Shown here piece by piece: positions 39,585-48,239 of a stretch of 64,000 bases of DNA (its first letter is position 1; every line of letters starts with the position of its first letter). Origin of the DNA: Rhizobium binae (GTDB lineage: Bacteria; Pseudomonadota; Alphaproteobacteria; Rhizobiales; Rhizobiaceae). The DNA is taken from contig NZ_CP071604.1 of NCBI RefSeq assembly GCF_017357225.1, forward strand, positions 2,731,001 to 2,795,000, in the 5' to 3' direction. Under the pieces are notes generated by a model. That model had not been told where the DNA came from. It did no database searches and saw only the letters and a program-made list of their open reading frames with translations. Both the position numbers and the translations under genes were made by a program.

Positions 39585-41699
39585 TCACTCTTCGTCCCTT
39601 TTTCGTGAAAAATAATCATCCGCGGTGACGATTAGCCTCTGTCTTTGTTTCGAGGCCGGGCCTTCCCAAACCAGTTTGATTGTCCCATCCTCCAGGAGCC
39701 GCTGCATTGCAGCTTCGAGTGATTTCTTTGAGACGCCCACGGCGCTTGGATGCTTCGCCATTTTCGCCGGTGCGAAGTTTGTCCCTGGCGACGCCCCCAC
39801 ATGCTGGCCGGTTCTCGAGAAGGTGCGAAGAAGATCAATGAAGGTTCTCTCTGCCTGCCGCTTAAGCAGTCCGATTGCCGGTGAGGATCCAGCAACCTCG
39901 GGAACGAAACATCCGCTTTCCCATCGGAGCCGGATTTCGTTACCGACGCCGGCATAATTGATCTTTTTGTTCGCCAGGAACCGAAGATCTGTGTCCGCCT
40001 CCTTGTCATCGGACCGGCTGAAATAGAGCATGGAGCGTGAGCTATTTTTCCATCCCGTGCTGCCCGACGATCCCGTGCCGGATCGAATACCCTCTTGCGA
40101 TGGATGCGCCAGGAGCATGATCGAGCAGTCCAGCTCAATGGCCAACTTCCGAAGCATGCCAATAAATTGCCGCGCCTGCCCACGTTTGATCTCATCTCCG
40201 CCGAAGAGATCCGCGACAGTATCGAGAACGATGAAACGCGGCTCGAAGCTTCGAGCTAGCTCGCAGAATTTCGTCCAGACCTTCGTCGGCTGCAGCACCC
40301 CCTTAGCGTCAGGAACAGCCAACAGGGCGTCCAAATCGGCCATCGGCACCAGCCGGAAATCGCTTAGGTCGGAGAGATGTCGCCCATGTCCGCGGACGAT
40401 ATCGGCAAGCCGTCGATGGAACTCATCCTCTTCGTCCTCAGCGCCGAGATACAGAACCTTGCCTGGCTTGGGCGAAAGGCCTGCGGTGTCTACCGCGAGC
40501 GCCGACGCGGCGCCGAACTGAAGCGCAAGCAGAGATTTACCCACGCCACCATCGCCGGATAGGATTGTCACCTGTCGGTGAGGTATCCAATCTGCAATGA
40601 ACCACTCGCGAGGAGGCACTTCCTTACCTTGCCAGTCAGCAGGGTTGACCACCGGCAGCTCGGTGATAGTGGGTGCTGACGGGACGTTGTCATTAGCCGC
40701 TTCTAGCTTTTGAGCAGCTGATTTCTCTCTCGCTCGCTCGACCATCCGCGAGTGATCCATCGGGGGTGTGTTGTCAGCAACTTCTCGTTCCGGGATGTGC
40801 TTCGGTTTCAGCATGCCCGCGTCTAACCCGCGCCGGATCTTGGCCCACGTCTCGCGCTCGCCATCCTTCTGCGCCACACCATTAGCTTGCGCTGCAGCAA
40901 AGAGACCGGCCTCGGCTTCGGAGCGGCTCAAGAGGTTGGCGCCGACGAAACGGCCAAGATTATAAGCCGATGCGTTGACCTGGTGGCCACGGCCGCCTTG
41001 CGCTGTCGACGCGAGGATGCGTAGCTCGTCGTCGACGCTTGCTTCCACGTAGCGATCGGTAGCGCGGGTACGATAGTCGAAGGCTTGACCTGGCGTCGGC
41101 GCCGACTGCTGCGGTGTCGCCAGCTCTATCAGCCACAATGGCGCCTCAGCGATGTCGAAGTCGTTGTCCCAGGCATAACGTCGGCCGTCGGCCATGACGC
41201 TGCCGGCAGCAATGACGTAGCCGCCCTCGCCTCGCAGATCGGCGCCAGGACCGATCGACGCTCGGTTCTTCACGTCGGAGCTATATTTCCAGAAATAGTG
41301 CCGGCCGCCGCTGGCCGTTGTGGCCGTGCGCGTGGGAGGAAGCTTACCGTGCCTTGCCTCCATCTCGGCGAGCCAAAGGCGGCCGTCGGCATGCCCGGGC
41401 GGGACGTCGATGTCGAGAACCCACGCGCCGATCTTCTTTCCTGTGGGGATGCCTATCATGGCGTCGGGGAAACGCGCCCACCACCTTCCGATAAGTGGCG
41501 CATTGAGGGAGGCGCCGTTTAAGCCATTGGATATCAGCGGTGTCTTAGCGCCACGCGTCTCAATCTCACCGGTCTGCAGGTCGGCAACATCCTCAGGGGC
41601 GTGGCGGCAGGGAAAGACTGGCCACTGGAGGCGGTTATATCCGAGCGCGATTTCGAGAGGGGATGGTACTTCAGGCTGCTGCAGTGCTGCTGCGGTCAT
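39585..41699 (-). CDS. Bifunctional primase-polymerase / RepA-like helicase
   Basis: This 704-residue replication protein has an N-terminal prim-pol domain with LDID (95-98, metal-binding acidic pair) and SGGRHYF (130-136). The C-terminal half is a RecA-fold ATPase of the RepA/AAA_25 type with Walker A GDGGVGKS (382-389), Walker B-like RFIVLDTVADLFGGDE and a polar motif LLAHPSQEG. It would prime and unwind phage DNA. The C-terminal 100 residues look like a winged helix that could bind the nearby repeat array. Confidence 0.93.
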   Translation of the reverse strand: MTAAALQQPEVPSPLEIALGYNRLQWPVFPCRHAPEDVADLQTGEIETRGAKTPLISNGLNGASLNAPLIGRWWARFPDAMIGIPTGKKIGAWVLDIDVPPGHADGRLWLAEMEARHGKLPPTRTATTASGGRHYFWKYSSDVKNRASIGPGADLRGEGGYVIAAGSVMADGRRYAWDNDFDIAEAPLWLIELATPQQSAPTPGQAFDYRTRATDRYVEASVDDELRILASTAQGGRGHQVNASAYNLGRFVGANLLSRSEAEAGLFAAAQANGVAQKDGERETWAKIRRGLDAGMLKPKHIPEREVADNTPPMDHSRMVERAREKSAAQKLEAANDNVPSAPTITELPVVNPADWQGKEVPPREWFIADWIPHRQVTILSGDGGVGKSLLALQFGAASALAVDTAGLSPKPGKVLYLGAEDEEDEFHRRLADIVRGHGRHLSDLSDFRLVPMADLDALLAVPDAKGVLQPTKVWTKFCELARSFEPRFIVLDTVADLFGGDEIKRGQARQFIGMLRKLAIELDCSIMLLAHPSQEGIRSGTGSSGSTGWKNSSRSMLYFSRSDDKEADTDLRFLANKKINYAGVGNEIRLRWESGCFVPEVAGSSPAIGLLKRQAERTFIDLLRTFSRTGQHVGASPGTNFAPAKMAKHPSAVGVSKKSLEAAMQRLLEDGTIKLVWEGPASKQRQRLIVTADDYFSRKRDEE

Positions 41700-41952
41700 T
41701 GGCGGTAACTTGCTCCTGGAAATAACTGGCGGCTGTTCTGGTGATTGCGGCGGCTGTTTCGGGCGAAAATGTCACCGACCGGCGACCGCCCAGCGCCGTG
41801 GGCGCATAGGTCAGGAGTCGACCATCGGGCGCCATCAGCAGACGCATTCCGCAGATCCTGATGTCATCGGTGATTTGCAGGTCGAAATTTGCGACGTGCT
41901 TCATCGCCCCGCCGCCCGGATCGGCGGCAGGCGTCATGTTGGCGACTATCAT
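41671..41952 (-). CDS. Small conserved phage protein upstream of prim-pol
   Basis: This 93-residue protein starts at ATG 41952 and overlaps the prim-pol start. It contains ANFDLQITDDIRICGMRLL, then DGRLLTYAPTALGGRRSVTFS, a conserved unit in rhizobial phage replication modules. No known function; it might be a small ssDNA-binding or regulatory partner. Confidence 0.75.
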   Translation of the reverse strand: MIVANMTPAADPGGGAMKHVANFDLQITDDIRICGMRLLMAPDGRLLTYAPTALGGRRSVTFSPETAAAITRTAASYFQEQVTANDRSSTAAA

Positions 41953-41954
41953 GG

Positions 41955-42377
41955 TCAGCCGACCAGCGCGTTGGTCAGCGGTCCGAAGTCTCTGGCGCCT
42001 CGGCCGCGATTCTTGGTTGCGAAGAAGCGGCCCTTGATTTCTCGGGTGTCATCTATGCGCTCCGATACGCCGCAAGCTGCGAGAAAAGCATCGAGCCGCG
42101 CTGATCGACGCTTGCCATCTCGGTCGGTCAGGAACGTAAATTTCGCCTCTTCCCGGTATCCGGCGCCGACTGGTTGGGCGGAGATGGTTAGGCGCACCAG
42201 TTCGTCAGCGTCATCGACGACGTCGACGTCGACAACCTGCCAGCCGTACCAGCCGCGAATTGCCGCCATTCGATCCGACGCCTGACGCTCAACGATCGCG
42301 ACGTCTTCGGGCTTCTCAATCATGGTGAATGCGATGACTTCGGTAAGGGACGGACCTTGAATGTCAGAAATGCGCAA
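41955..42377 (-). CDS. Hypothetical protein, replication module
   Basis: This 140-residue protein starts at ATG 42377 and ends 2 bases before the next gene. Features: QGPSLTEVIAFTMIEKPEDVAI, RGWYGWQVVDVDVVDDADELVRLTI. The alternation suggests a beta-rich fold. The operon with the prim-pol suggests a role in phage DNA metabolism. Confidence 0.7.
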   Translation of the reverse strand: MRISDIQGPSLTEVIAFTMIEKPEDVAIVERQASDRMAAIRGWYGWQVVDVDVVDDADELVRLTISAQPVGAGYREEAKFTFLTDRDGKRRSARLDAFLAACGVSERIDDTREIKGRFFATKNRGRGARDFGPLTNALVG

Positions 42378-42485
42378 TGTCTCTCCTCCTCGCCGGCGCC
42401 TGGCCGGTCGGCAACTGGTGGTGATGTGGTGGCGGAAGCTATGTCGGCAGAGCTGGCTGAATTGTCCAGAAATCAGGCGGCGCTC

Positions 42486-42713
42486 TCAGGCAACGCGAAG
42501 AGCTGCTCGGTTGTTATCGTTATTGAAGTCGTAAACGGCCGTTCGACGCTGCGACGAAAGGAAAGCGTCCAGATCTGATAGAAGATAAATGACAGATCCA
42601 CCGACCTTCAAATATACGGGTCCCGATCCGTTAAGACGAGATTTGTTCAGCCAGGATGGAGACTTAAGGATGTACTTCGCAGCCTCGGCCGTATTCATTT
42701 TCTCAGTTGACAT
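42486..42713 (-). CDS. AlpA/excisionase-like HTH protein next to integrase
   Basis: This 75-residue protein starts at ATG 42713; the frame is open further but earlier starts are weak. MNTAEAAKYILKSPSWLNKSR is an MerR/AlpA-type HTH, and GSVIYLLSDLDAFLSSQRR the wing typical of excisionase-family proteins. It lies 79 bases after the integrase stop on the same strand. It is the best-placed recombination directionality factor, or it controls the replication operon that follows. Confidence 0.85.
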   Translation of the reverse strand: MSTEKMNTAEAAKYILKSPSWLNKSRLNGSGPVYLKVGGSVIYLLSDLDAFLSSQRRTAVYDFNNDNNRAALRVA

Positions 42714-42792
42714 GTATTCGACGCACTCCTTCATTGCTGATGCCGATGAAGAAAGCCTGATGTAAACATACAAAAATGTCAAACGCTGTCAG

Positions 42793-43866
42793 CTACGAGC
42801 AGATGCTGTCTAACCATTTCCAATTTTCGAATTTGTCACCCACCTCGCGGAGGTGGCTATACCGCTGCAGGCTGCTCCACGACTTGTGCCCGCTCACGCT
42901 GGCCGCCAGCGGAATTGTCCGCCCCGTCTCAAACAAACGCGACACGCCTTCATGGCGGAGATCATGGAATCGCAGGTCGTCGATCTGCAACGTGTGGCAA
43001 GCGCGCGTAAAGGCGGCGCTGATAGCATCTGTCCCGCAGGGAAAAATTCGGTCCTTCTTCTTCGGCATTGTTTCGATGATCCGCAAAGCCTCTGGCGGAA
43101 GCTCGACCCATACGTCATTTCCCTTTTTCTGTCCGGGATGCTTCATGTCGCGGACGAGGACGCGCCCGTGAGCTTTGTCGAGATCCGCCCAGGCAATACG
43201 CGTGATCTCCTCCTGCCGACGAGTTGAGAATATCGCGAATGCGATGATTTTGTGCATCGGCGCAGACTGTGGCGCCCTTGTCTGCCTTTCGACAAAGAAC
43301 TCCATGAGGAGGTCGAGCTCGGCCAACGTCGGGCGCCTGTCTCGCTTGTCTGACTTCGAAGTCGTTCCCAGATCGCGCAGTACGACTTGAGCGTCGCGCA
43401 TCGCGGATTGGTCCAACTGCATCCCCCAAGCCGGCTTTGCGATGCGGAAGATCGCGGCCAGGTGCGAAATGTAATTGCCGACCGTTTGCGGTTTGCGACC
43501 ACCGCTCAAGAGCTCTTGGGCGAACGCCACGATGTCGCCGCTACGGATGCTGCTGCAATCCATCCCGGCAATGGCGAAATCCTTGATGGTCTCCAGCACT
43601 TGGGCCTTCGTGCGCCCGATCTCGCTCTTTTCATTATTATATCGATCAATAGCGTCAGCGAGGGTTGACGTCTTGGCAGTGACCTTGTCCAGCCCACCTG
43701 GCCGGTCGAGCTCGGACTCGCGGAAGCGGATCCACGCCTTGGCTTCCCGCTCCCGGTCGAAAGTCTTGGCCTCTCGCCAGACAATCGCCCCGCCTTTCTT
43801 TCGCAGGATCTGCGCTGTATAAGCTGTGCTACCGTCTTTACGCTTGCGGGCGTTGATGGTTCCCAT
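42793..43866 (-). CDS. int: Tyrosine integrase (dusA-specific)
   Basis: This 357-residue tyrosine recombinase has catalytic residues R216 or R217 (FSTRRQEEI), H301-x-x-R304 (HDLRHEG), H327 (SGHKSW) and nucleophile Y336 (LQRYSHL). The N-terminal about 60 residues are an Arm-binding-type domain and 65-165 the core-binding SAM-like domain. It inserts the phage at the 29-bp dusA core, about 160 bp away. Its start lies next to the candidate arm sites, so Int may repress its own promoter. Confidence 0.94.
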   Translation of the reverse strand: MGTINARKRKDGSTAYTAQILRKKGGAIVWREAKTFDREREAKAWIRFRESELDRPGGLDKVTAKTSTLADAIDRYNNEKSEIGRTKAQVLETIKDFAIAGMDCSSIRSGDIVAFAQELLSGGRKPQTVGNYISHLAAIFRIAKPAWGMQLDQSAMRDAQVVLRDLGTTSKSDKRDRRPTLAELDLLMEFFVERQTRAPQSAPMHKIIAFAIFSTRRQEEITRIAWADLDKAHGRVLVRDMKHPGQKKGNDVWVELPPEALRIIETMPKKKDRIFPCGTDAISAAFTRACHTLQIDDLRFHDLRHEGVSRLFETGRTIPLAASVSGHKSWSSLQRYSHLREVGDKFENWKWLDSICS

Positions 43867-43869
43867 CAG

Positions 43870-43908
43870 GTACGACTTTCTGAGCTATAGGTACGATTTT
43901 GTTGTACC
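43870..43908 (+). promoter_or_regulatory. Candidate integrase arm-type sites, right end
   Basis: GTACGAC (43870-43876) and GTACGAT (43891-43897) are direct repeats 21 bp apart, each followed by TTT. The second begins an inverted repeat GGTAC/GTACC (43890-43908). They mirror the GTCGTAC pair at the left end. They overlap the likely int promoter. Confidence 0.5.
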
Positions 43909-43980
43909 AAACACTGAAAAATCGTGCAAGAGATGGAAAACGACTGACAAAACTGGAAAGGTCAAAGCGGGGTTACTCGA

Positions 43981-45003
43981 TTGAATTTCTATGAAAAATC
44001 CCGGAAAGTAGGGGCTCCAGTATTTGCGGTCGCCCCGATGATTGACTGGACTGACCGGCATTGCCGTTATTTCCACCGCCAGATCAGCCGGCAGGCGCTG
44101 CTCTATACCGAGATGGTGGTCGCTGACGCGATTATCCACGGCCCGCGCGAGCGGCTGCTCGGCCATGACGCCGAAGAACATCCGCTGGCGCTGCAGCTCG
44201 GCGGATCGGACCTGGCCAAGCTTGCCGAGGCGGTGAGGATCGCCCAACCCTATGGCTATGACGAGATCAACCTCAATGTCGGCTGCCCTTCCGACCGCGT
44301 GCAATCGGGCACCTTCGGCGCCTGCCTGATGCTGACGCCGGAGACGGTGGCCGGATGCGTCGCGGCGATGAAGGCGGTTTCGACCGTGCCGGTCACGGTG
44401 AAATGCCGCATTGGCGTGGACGAGCAGGAGCCTGAACAGGCGCTGCCCGCGCTTATCACGCGCGTTCTCGACGCCGGCGCCGACGCGATCTGGATCCATG
44501 CGCGCAAAGCCTGGCTGAAAGGCCTGAGCCCGAAGGAGAACCGCGAGATCCCACCGCTCGACTACGAGATCGTTTACCGGATGAAACAGCGCTGGCCAGA
44601 TGTGTTCATCGGCATCAACGGCGGCATCCGCACGCTCGACGAGGCAGCCGATCACCTCCGCCACGTCGACGGCGTGATGCTCGGCCGGGCGGCCTACCAG
44701 AACGCGGCGGTGCTTGCCGACGTCGACCACCGCTTCTTCGGCGCGCCGGCGGCAGAACCCGACTGGCCGGCGCTATGTGAGCGGATGATGACCTATGCCG
44801 AGCGCCATATCGCCGGCGGCGGCCGGCTGCAGCACGTAGCCCGCCACATGGTCGGCCTCTTCACCGGTCTGCCCGGCGCCCGCCGCTACCGCCAGATCCT
44901 CTCCACCGACGCGGCAAAAAGCGGCGCCGGACCCGAAGTGCTGGCGGCGGCCTTCGCGGCCGTCGATTTTACCGGGGCAGAGCAGGAAGCGGTCAGCGCC
45001 TGA
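43981..45003 (+). CDS. dusA: tRNA-dihydrouridine synthase DusA, rebuilt by prophage
   Basis: This 340-residue FMN enzyme reduces uridines 20/20a in the tRNA D-loop. Family marks: VFAVAPMIDWTDRHCRYFHR, LGGSDLAKLAEAV, NLNVGCPSDRV with the catalytic cysteine, and the FMN-phosphate site GINGGIRT. The first 14 codons, from TTG 43981, are phage DNA and replace the host start MMQKRPI. The only nearby ATG (43991) is out of frame and stops quickly. Expression must come from a phage or junction promoter. Confidence 0.95.
   Translation: MNFYEKSRKVGAPVFAVAPMIDWTDRHCRYFHRQISRQALLYTEMVVADAIIHGPRERLLGHDAEEHPLALQLGGSDLAKLAEAVRIAQPYGYDEINLNVGCPSDRVQSGTFGACLMLTPETVAGCVAAMKAVSTVPVTVKCRIGVDEQEPEQALPALITRVLDAGADAIWIHARKAWLKGLSPKENREIPPLDYEIVYRMKQRWPDVFIGINGGIRTLDEAADHLRHVDGVMLGRAAYQNAAVLADVDHRFFGAPAAEPDWPALCERMMTYAERHIAGGGRLQHVARHMVGLFTGLPGARRYRQILSTDAAKSGAGPEVLAAAFAAVDFTGAEQEAVSA
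44023..44051 (+). repeat. attR core, 29-bp direct repeat within dusA
   Basis: An identical copy of 331-359. Flanks differ at once: ccagta before and tgaccg after. The first base of the copy begins the TTT Phe codon of FAVAPMIDWT in both frames. Confidence 0.93.
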
Positions 45004-45069
45004 CGTAGCGTTATGTCTTCGTCGCCACGTCCGCATGTGCTTGCCGTGTCTTACGAACTCTGCCACGGC

Positions 45070-46026
45070 TCATGACCGCACCATCGGCAGCAAGGTCTTC
45101 TTCTCGATCCGTCTGGCCACGGAGAACACCAGGATCTCCGTTTCTCTGCCGATCCTGTTGCCATCCATCAGCCGGACAATATCGTCGACGCCGCCGACCG
45201 GGCTGGCGTCGATGGCGAGAATATAATCACCCTCCTGCAGCCCGCCCTTTGCGGCCGGCCCTTCCGGCTCGACGCGCCGGATGCGAACGGAGGTCGTCTG
45301 CACAATGCCCGCTGCGAGCGCAACCCGGCGCGGCAGCACGATCGTATCGCCTGAAATACCGATGAAGGCGCGCCGCACCTGGCCGTAGCGGAGGATTTCC
45401 GAAACGACGAAATTGGCCGTATTCGATGCCACGGCAAAGGCAATGCTCTGCGCGCCCTGGATCACGGCTGTGTTGACGCCGATGACCTCGCCGCGCGACG
45501 ACACCAGCGGTCCGCCGGAGTTGCCGGGATTAAGCGCCGCGTCGGTCTGGATGACATCCTCCATCAGCCGGCCGCTTGCCGCCCGCATCGAGCGGCCGAG
45601 CGCCGAGACGATGCCGGCAGTGACGGTCCATTCGAAGCCCAGCGGGTTTCCGATCGCGATCGCGATGTGCCCCCGGCGCAAACGCTGGGAGTCGCCGAGC
45701 CTCGCCCAGGCCCCGGTGCTCGCATTGGCTCGAACAAGGGCAATATCGGTATCGATATCGCGGCCGAGCACACGCCCCTCTGTGATGAATCCGTCCGGCG
45801 TCGTGATGCGTACGAGCTTGGCGTCGTCGACGACATGGCTGTTGGTGATGATCAGGCCATCGGGCGAAACGGCAAAGCCCGACCCGTGCCCCTGCCGGCC
45901 CCCCACTCGCTCGATCCGGCTGACCGCCGGGCCAACCGTGTCGACTGCGGCTGCGATCGACTGCGAATAGGCATCGATGAGCGCCCCGTCATCCCCGGGC
46001 GCGATGTCCTTGTCCATGAAACCCAT
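45070..46026 (-). CDS. HtrA/DegP-like serine protease, no signal peptide
   Basis: This 318-residue protein starts at ATG 46026; an earlier GTG/TTG would add 17 residues. The trypsin-like triad is present: His in TNSHVV, Asp in DTDIALVR and Ser in NPGNSGGP. A single PDZ domain (VEPEGPAAKGGLQEGDYILAI) ends the protein. The usual DegP signal peptide and second PDZ are lacking, so it may be cytosolic or is a short HtrA variant. It would degrade or fold damaged proteins. Confidence 0.9.
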   Translation of the reverse strand: MGFMDKDIAPGDDGALIDAYSQSIAAAVDTVGPAVSRIERVGGRQGHGSGFAVSPDGLIITNSHVVDDAKLVRITTPDGFITEGRVLGRDIDTDIALVRANASTGAWARLGDSQRLRRGHIAIAIGNPLGFEWTVTAGIVSALGRSMRAASGRLMEDVIQTDAALNPGNSGGPLVSSRGEVIGVNTAVIQGAQSIAFAVASNTANFVVSEILRYGQVRRAFIGISGDTIVLPRRVALAAGIVQTTSVRIRRVEPEGPAAKGGLQEGDYILAIDASPVGGVDDIVRLMDGNRIGRETEILVFSVARRIEKKTLLPMVRS

Positions 46027-46588
46027 GATCCGATCCCCTGGCGGCAACAACGGCCGTCCCGCCGCCGGCAAAAGCAATCGCGATTACGATCGTTCGCCAT
46101 GGCGCTGTTTGTGAGGATTAGATGGTTGGGCGTCGATCCGCGTTCAAGTGAGCGCCAACGGAGCCTGCAATCCCGGCGCAATGGGAGCAAAGGCGAACCT
46201 GGCCGGACAGATATATCGAGCTACCGCGACAGATATATTGAATGAATGGAAATAAAATGGCTCATTGCTCAGATCAGCCGGCATTTCGGCCGCTTTCAGC
46301 AACCGAGCTGCGGGGGATCAAAGGAATTTCACAGCGAAGCAGCCGGGCAAGGCGCGCCATGTCCCCTAGCGCCAGGAAGGCTTGGCATCACACATGAAAA
46401 CACGCCTATCATACCTCCATCATATCAATGGAATAGAATCATGCGTTCAATAAGCACATCATATGTCTTCAGTCGCTTTTGATCCCCGCAGGCACGGTTC
46501 TCTGGCCCTGGTGTAACGCCCCCTGGCCTTGCCGATCCCGCCTGCAACGTCTGTTTTAGTCCAATCCAACCAATCAAGGAGTGATGAC
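46027..46588. other. Divergent intergenic region with a duplicated ACAGATATAT element
   Basis: 562 bases between the HtrA-like gene and the + strand hydrolase. Two copies of GACAGATATAT lie about 23 bp apart near 46205 and 46228, perhaps a regulator site. No convincing gene was found; a 78-codon frame from 46246 shows no recognisable feature. The hydrolase promoter is expected near the right end. Confidence 0.4.
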
Positions 46589-47425
46589 ATGAGCACAGTC
46601 ACAACGAAGGACGGCGTCGAGATTTTCTACAAGGATTGGGGGCCGAAGACCGCTCAACCGATCATGTTCCACCACGGCTGGCCGCTGAGCGCCGACGACT
46701 GGGATACTCAGATGCTGTTCTTCCTCGAGAAGGGCTACCGTGTCGTCGCCCATGATCGGCGCGGCCACGGCCGCTCCACCCAGATAGGCGACGGCCACGA
46801 CATGGATCATTACGCCGCCGATGCCTCAGCCGTCGTCGAGCATCTCGATCTCAGGAACACCATCCATGTCGGCCATTCCACCGGCGGCGGCGAAGCGACC
46901 CATTATGTCGCCCGCTATGGCCAGCCGCAGGGCCGCGTTGCCAAGCTCGTCATCATCGGCGCCGTGCCGCCGCTCATGGTCAAGACGGATGCCAACCCCG
47001 GCGGTCTGCCGATCGAAGTTTTCGACGGCCTGCGCCAGCAGCTCGCCGCCAATCGCTCGCGGTTCTACCAGGACCTGCCGGCCGGCCCGTTCTACGGCTT
47101 CAACCGGCCAGGCGCGAAAGTGTCCGAGCCGATCATCAACAATTGGTGGCGCCAGGGCATGATGGGTGGCGCCAAGGCGCATTACGACGGCATCAAGGTG
47201 TTCTCGGAAACAGACTTCACCGAGGACCTGAAGATCATCACCGTGCCGACCCTCGTCATGCATGGCGATGACGACCAGATCGTGCCGATCGCCGATTCCG
47301 CGCTGCTCTCGTCCAAGCTGCTGCAGAACGCCACGCTCAAGGTTTACGAGACACTCCCGCACGGCATGTGCACCACCCATGCTGACATAATCAACCCCGA
47401 CATCCTCGCCTTCATCAAGGGCTGA
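46589..47425 (+). CDS. Alpha/beta hydrolase, non-haem chloroperoxidase type
   Basis: This 278-residue protein starts at ATG 46589 with AAGGAG upstream. Nucleophile S97 in GHSTGGGE, oxyanion motif HHGWPLS, Asp in [10 protein letters not shown] and catalytic His in LPHGMCTTH form the triad. The family is annotated as cofactor-free haloperoxidases or esterases; peracid formation is known for members. No signal peptide is present, so it is cytosolic. It stands alone in transcription. Confidence 0.93.
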   Translation: MSTVTTKDGVEIFYKDWGPKTAQPIMFHHGWPLSADDWDTQMLFFLEKGYRVVAHDRRGHGRSTQIGDGHDMDHYAADASAVVEHLDLRNTIHVGHSTGGGEATHYVARYGQPQGRVAKLVIIGAVPPLMVKTDANPGGLPIEVFDGLRQQLAANRSRFYQDLPAGPFYGFNRPGAKVSEPIINNWWRQGMMGGAKAHYDGIKVFSETDFTEDLKIITVPTLVMHGDDDQIVPIADSALLSSKLLQNATLKVYETLPHGMCTTHADIINPDILAFIKG

Positions 47426-47529
47426 CGCCCAGCCGGCGGGTGCTGATAAGGCGCCCGCCGGCCAGGCCGTTTTACGGCAAAAAACCGCTTTCGCATGAAA
47501 CCGTTTTCGCCGATTTGCGTTTAGCGGCC

Positions 47530-47706
47530 ATGAAAAGAGAACGCGAACCCTCATCAAAGGCTTACCGGCAGGATCGTTTTGAAAATACCGAGCGAGCCGC
47601 CAAGGAAACCATCGAGGCGGAGCAGCGGGCTCGCCGGGAAAAGACTAAGCGGCTAAGAGAACTGCGCTTGTCGCAGCACGGCGGCAAGGACCCGGCAACG
47701 AGCTAG
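47530..47706 (+). CDS. Small charged protein, rhizobial hypothetical
   Basis: A 58-residue, highly charged helical protein from ATG 47530, KAYRQDRFENTERAAKETIEAEQRARREKTKRLRELRL. It resembles small rhizobial proteins I recall with the pattern RF-NTERAAKE-IEAE. Function unknown. Confidence 0.65.
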   Translation: MKREREPSSKAYRQDRFENTERAAKETIEAEQRARREKTKRLRELRLSQHGGKDPATS

Positions 47707-47918
47707 CTGCTCTGACGCCGTCAGTTTGCGCCTCTCCATGGCTTCGCCCGCGTCTTCGCCCGCCCGTTTTTTTCAGACGCGCAAAGAGGGCGCTGCAACA
47801 TCTTGAAACATTGCGCTGGCTTTACATTTCAGACATTCGCCCATCTTGCAGAGCAACGTCTGCGAAATTATCTTTTTTCGCAATAGCGATTCACGGCATC
47901 GGAAGAAGGCAGATCGCG

Positions 47919-48134
47919 ATGTCAGACAAGCTGTTCAGCACGCGTGACGAACCGCTCGCCTCGCAGGACCTCGCTGTCTGCAGGCGCGTCCACGAAGCCC
48001 TTTGCAGCGGGCTCGATCTCGACAGGTCAAGCGAGCAAGCCGATCGTCTCGGCGCCCTCATCATCGAGCTATATCGGCAGGGGGTGCATGACGAGACCCA
48101 GCTTCGCGTGCTTGCCGGCGGGAAGCGAGGCTGA
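47919..48134 (+). CDS. Small hypothetical protein
   Basis: A 71-residue protein from ATG 47919. Helical: AVCRRVHEALCSGLDLDRSSEQADRLGALIIELYRQGV. Such proteins occur widely in Rhizobium. No signal or membrane segment. Function unknown. Confidence 0.7.
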   Translation: MSDKLFSTRDEPLASQDLAVCRRVHEALCSGLDLDRSSEQADRLGALIIELYRQGVHDETQLRVLAGGKRG

Positions 48135-48239
48135 CCGGGCACGTCATTTCATCCCGGGCGTCCCCTTCCGCGCCGCCGACCTTCCTCTTCACGATCGAGA
48201 TAGGGACGGACGTTTTTCGGCGACGCCTGCTTGGCGCGA

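Larger units (their letters stand above)
331..44051. mobile_element. Integrated siphovirus-type prophage in dusA, about 43.7 kb
   Basis: The element is bounded by the 29-bp direct repeats and carries a tyrosine integrase at its right end. It also has a full late gene set: terminase small and large subunits, HK97-type portal, protease and capsid, connectors, tail tube, chaperones, tape measure, tail tip, tailspike and a lysis cassette. Every essential siphovirus function I looked for is present. The only visible defect is a frameshift in an appendage gene. dusA is a known target for phage integrases. A functional, inducible prophage is plausible but not shown by sequence. Confidence 0.93.

Noticed and set aside
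43885..44730. A 281-codon minus-strand frame opposite dusA
   Set aside because: Antisense shadow of a GC-rich conserved gene.
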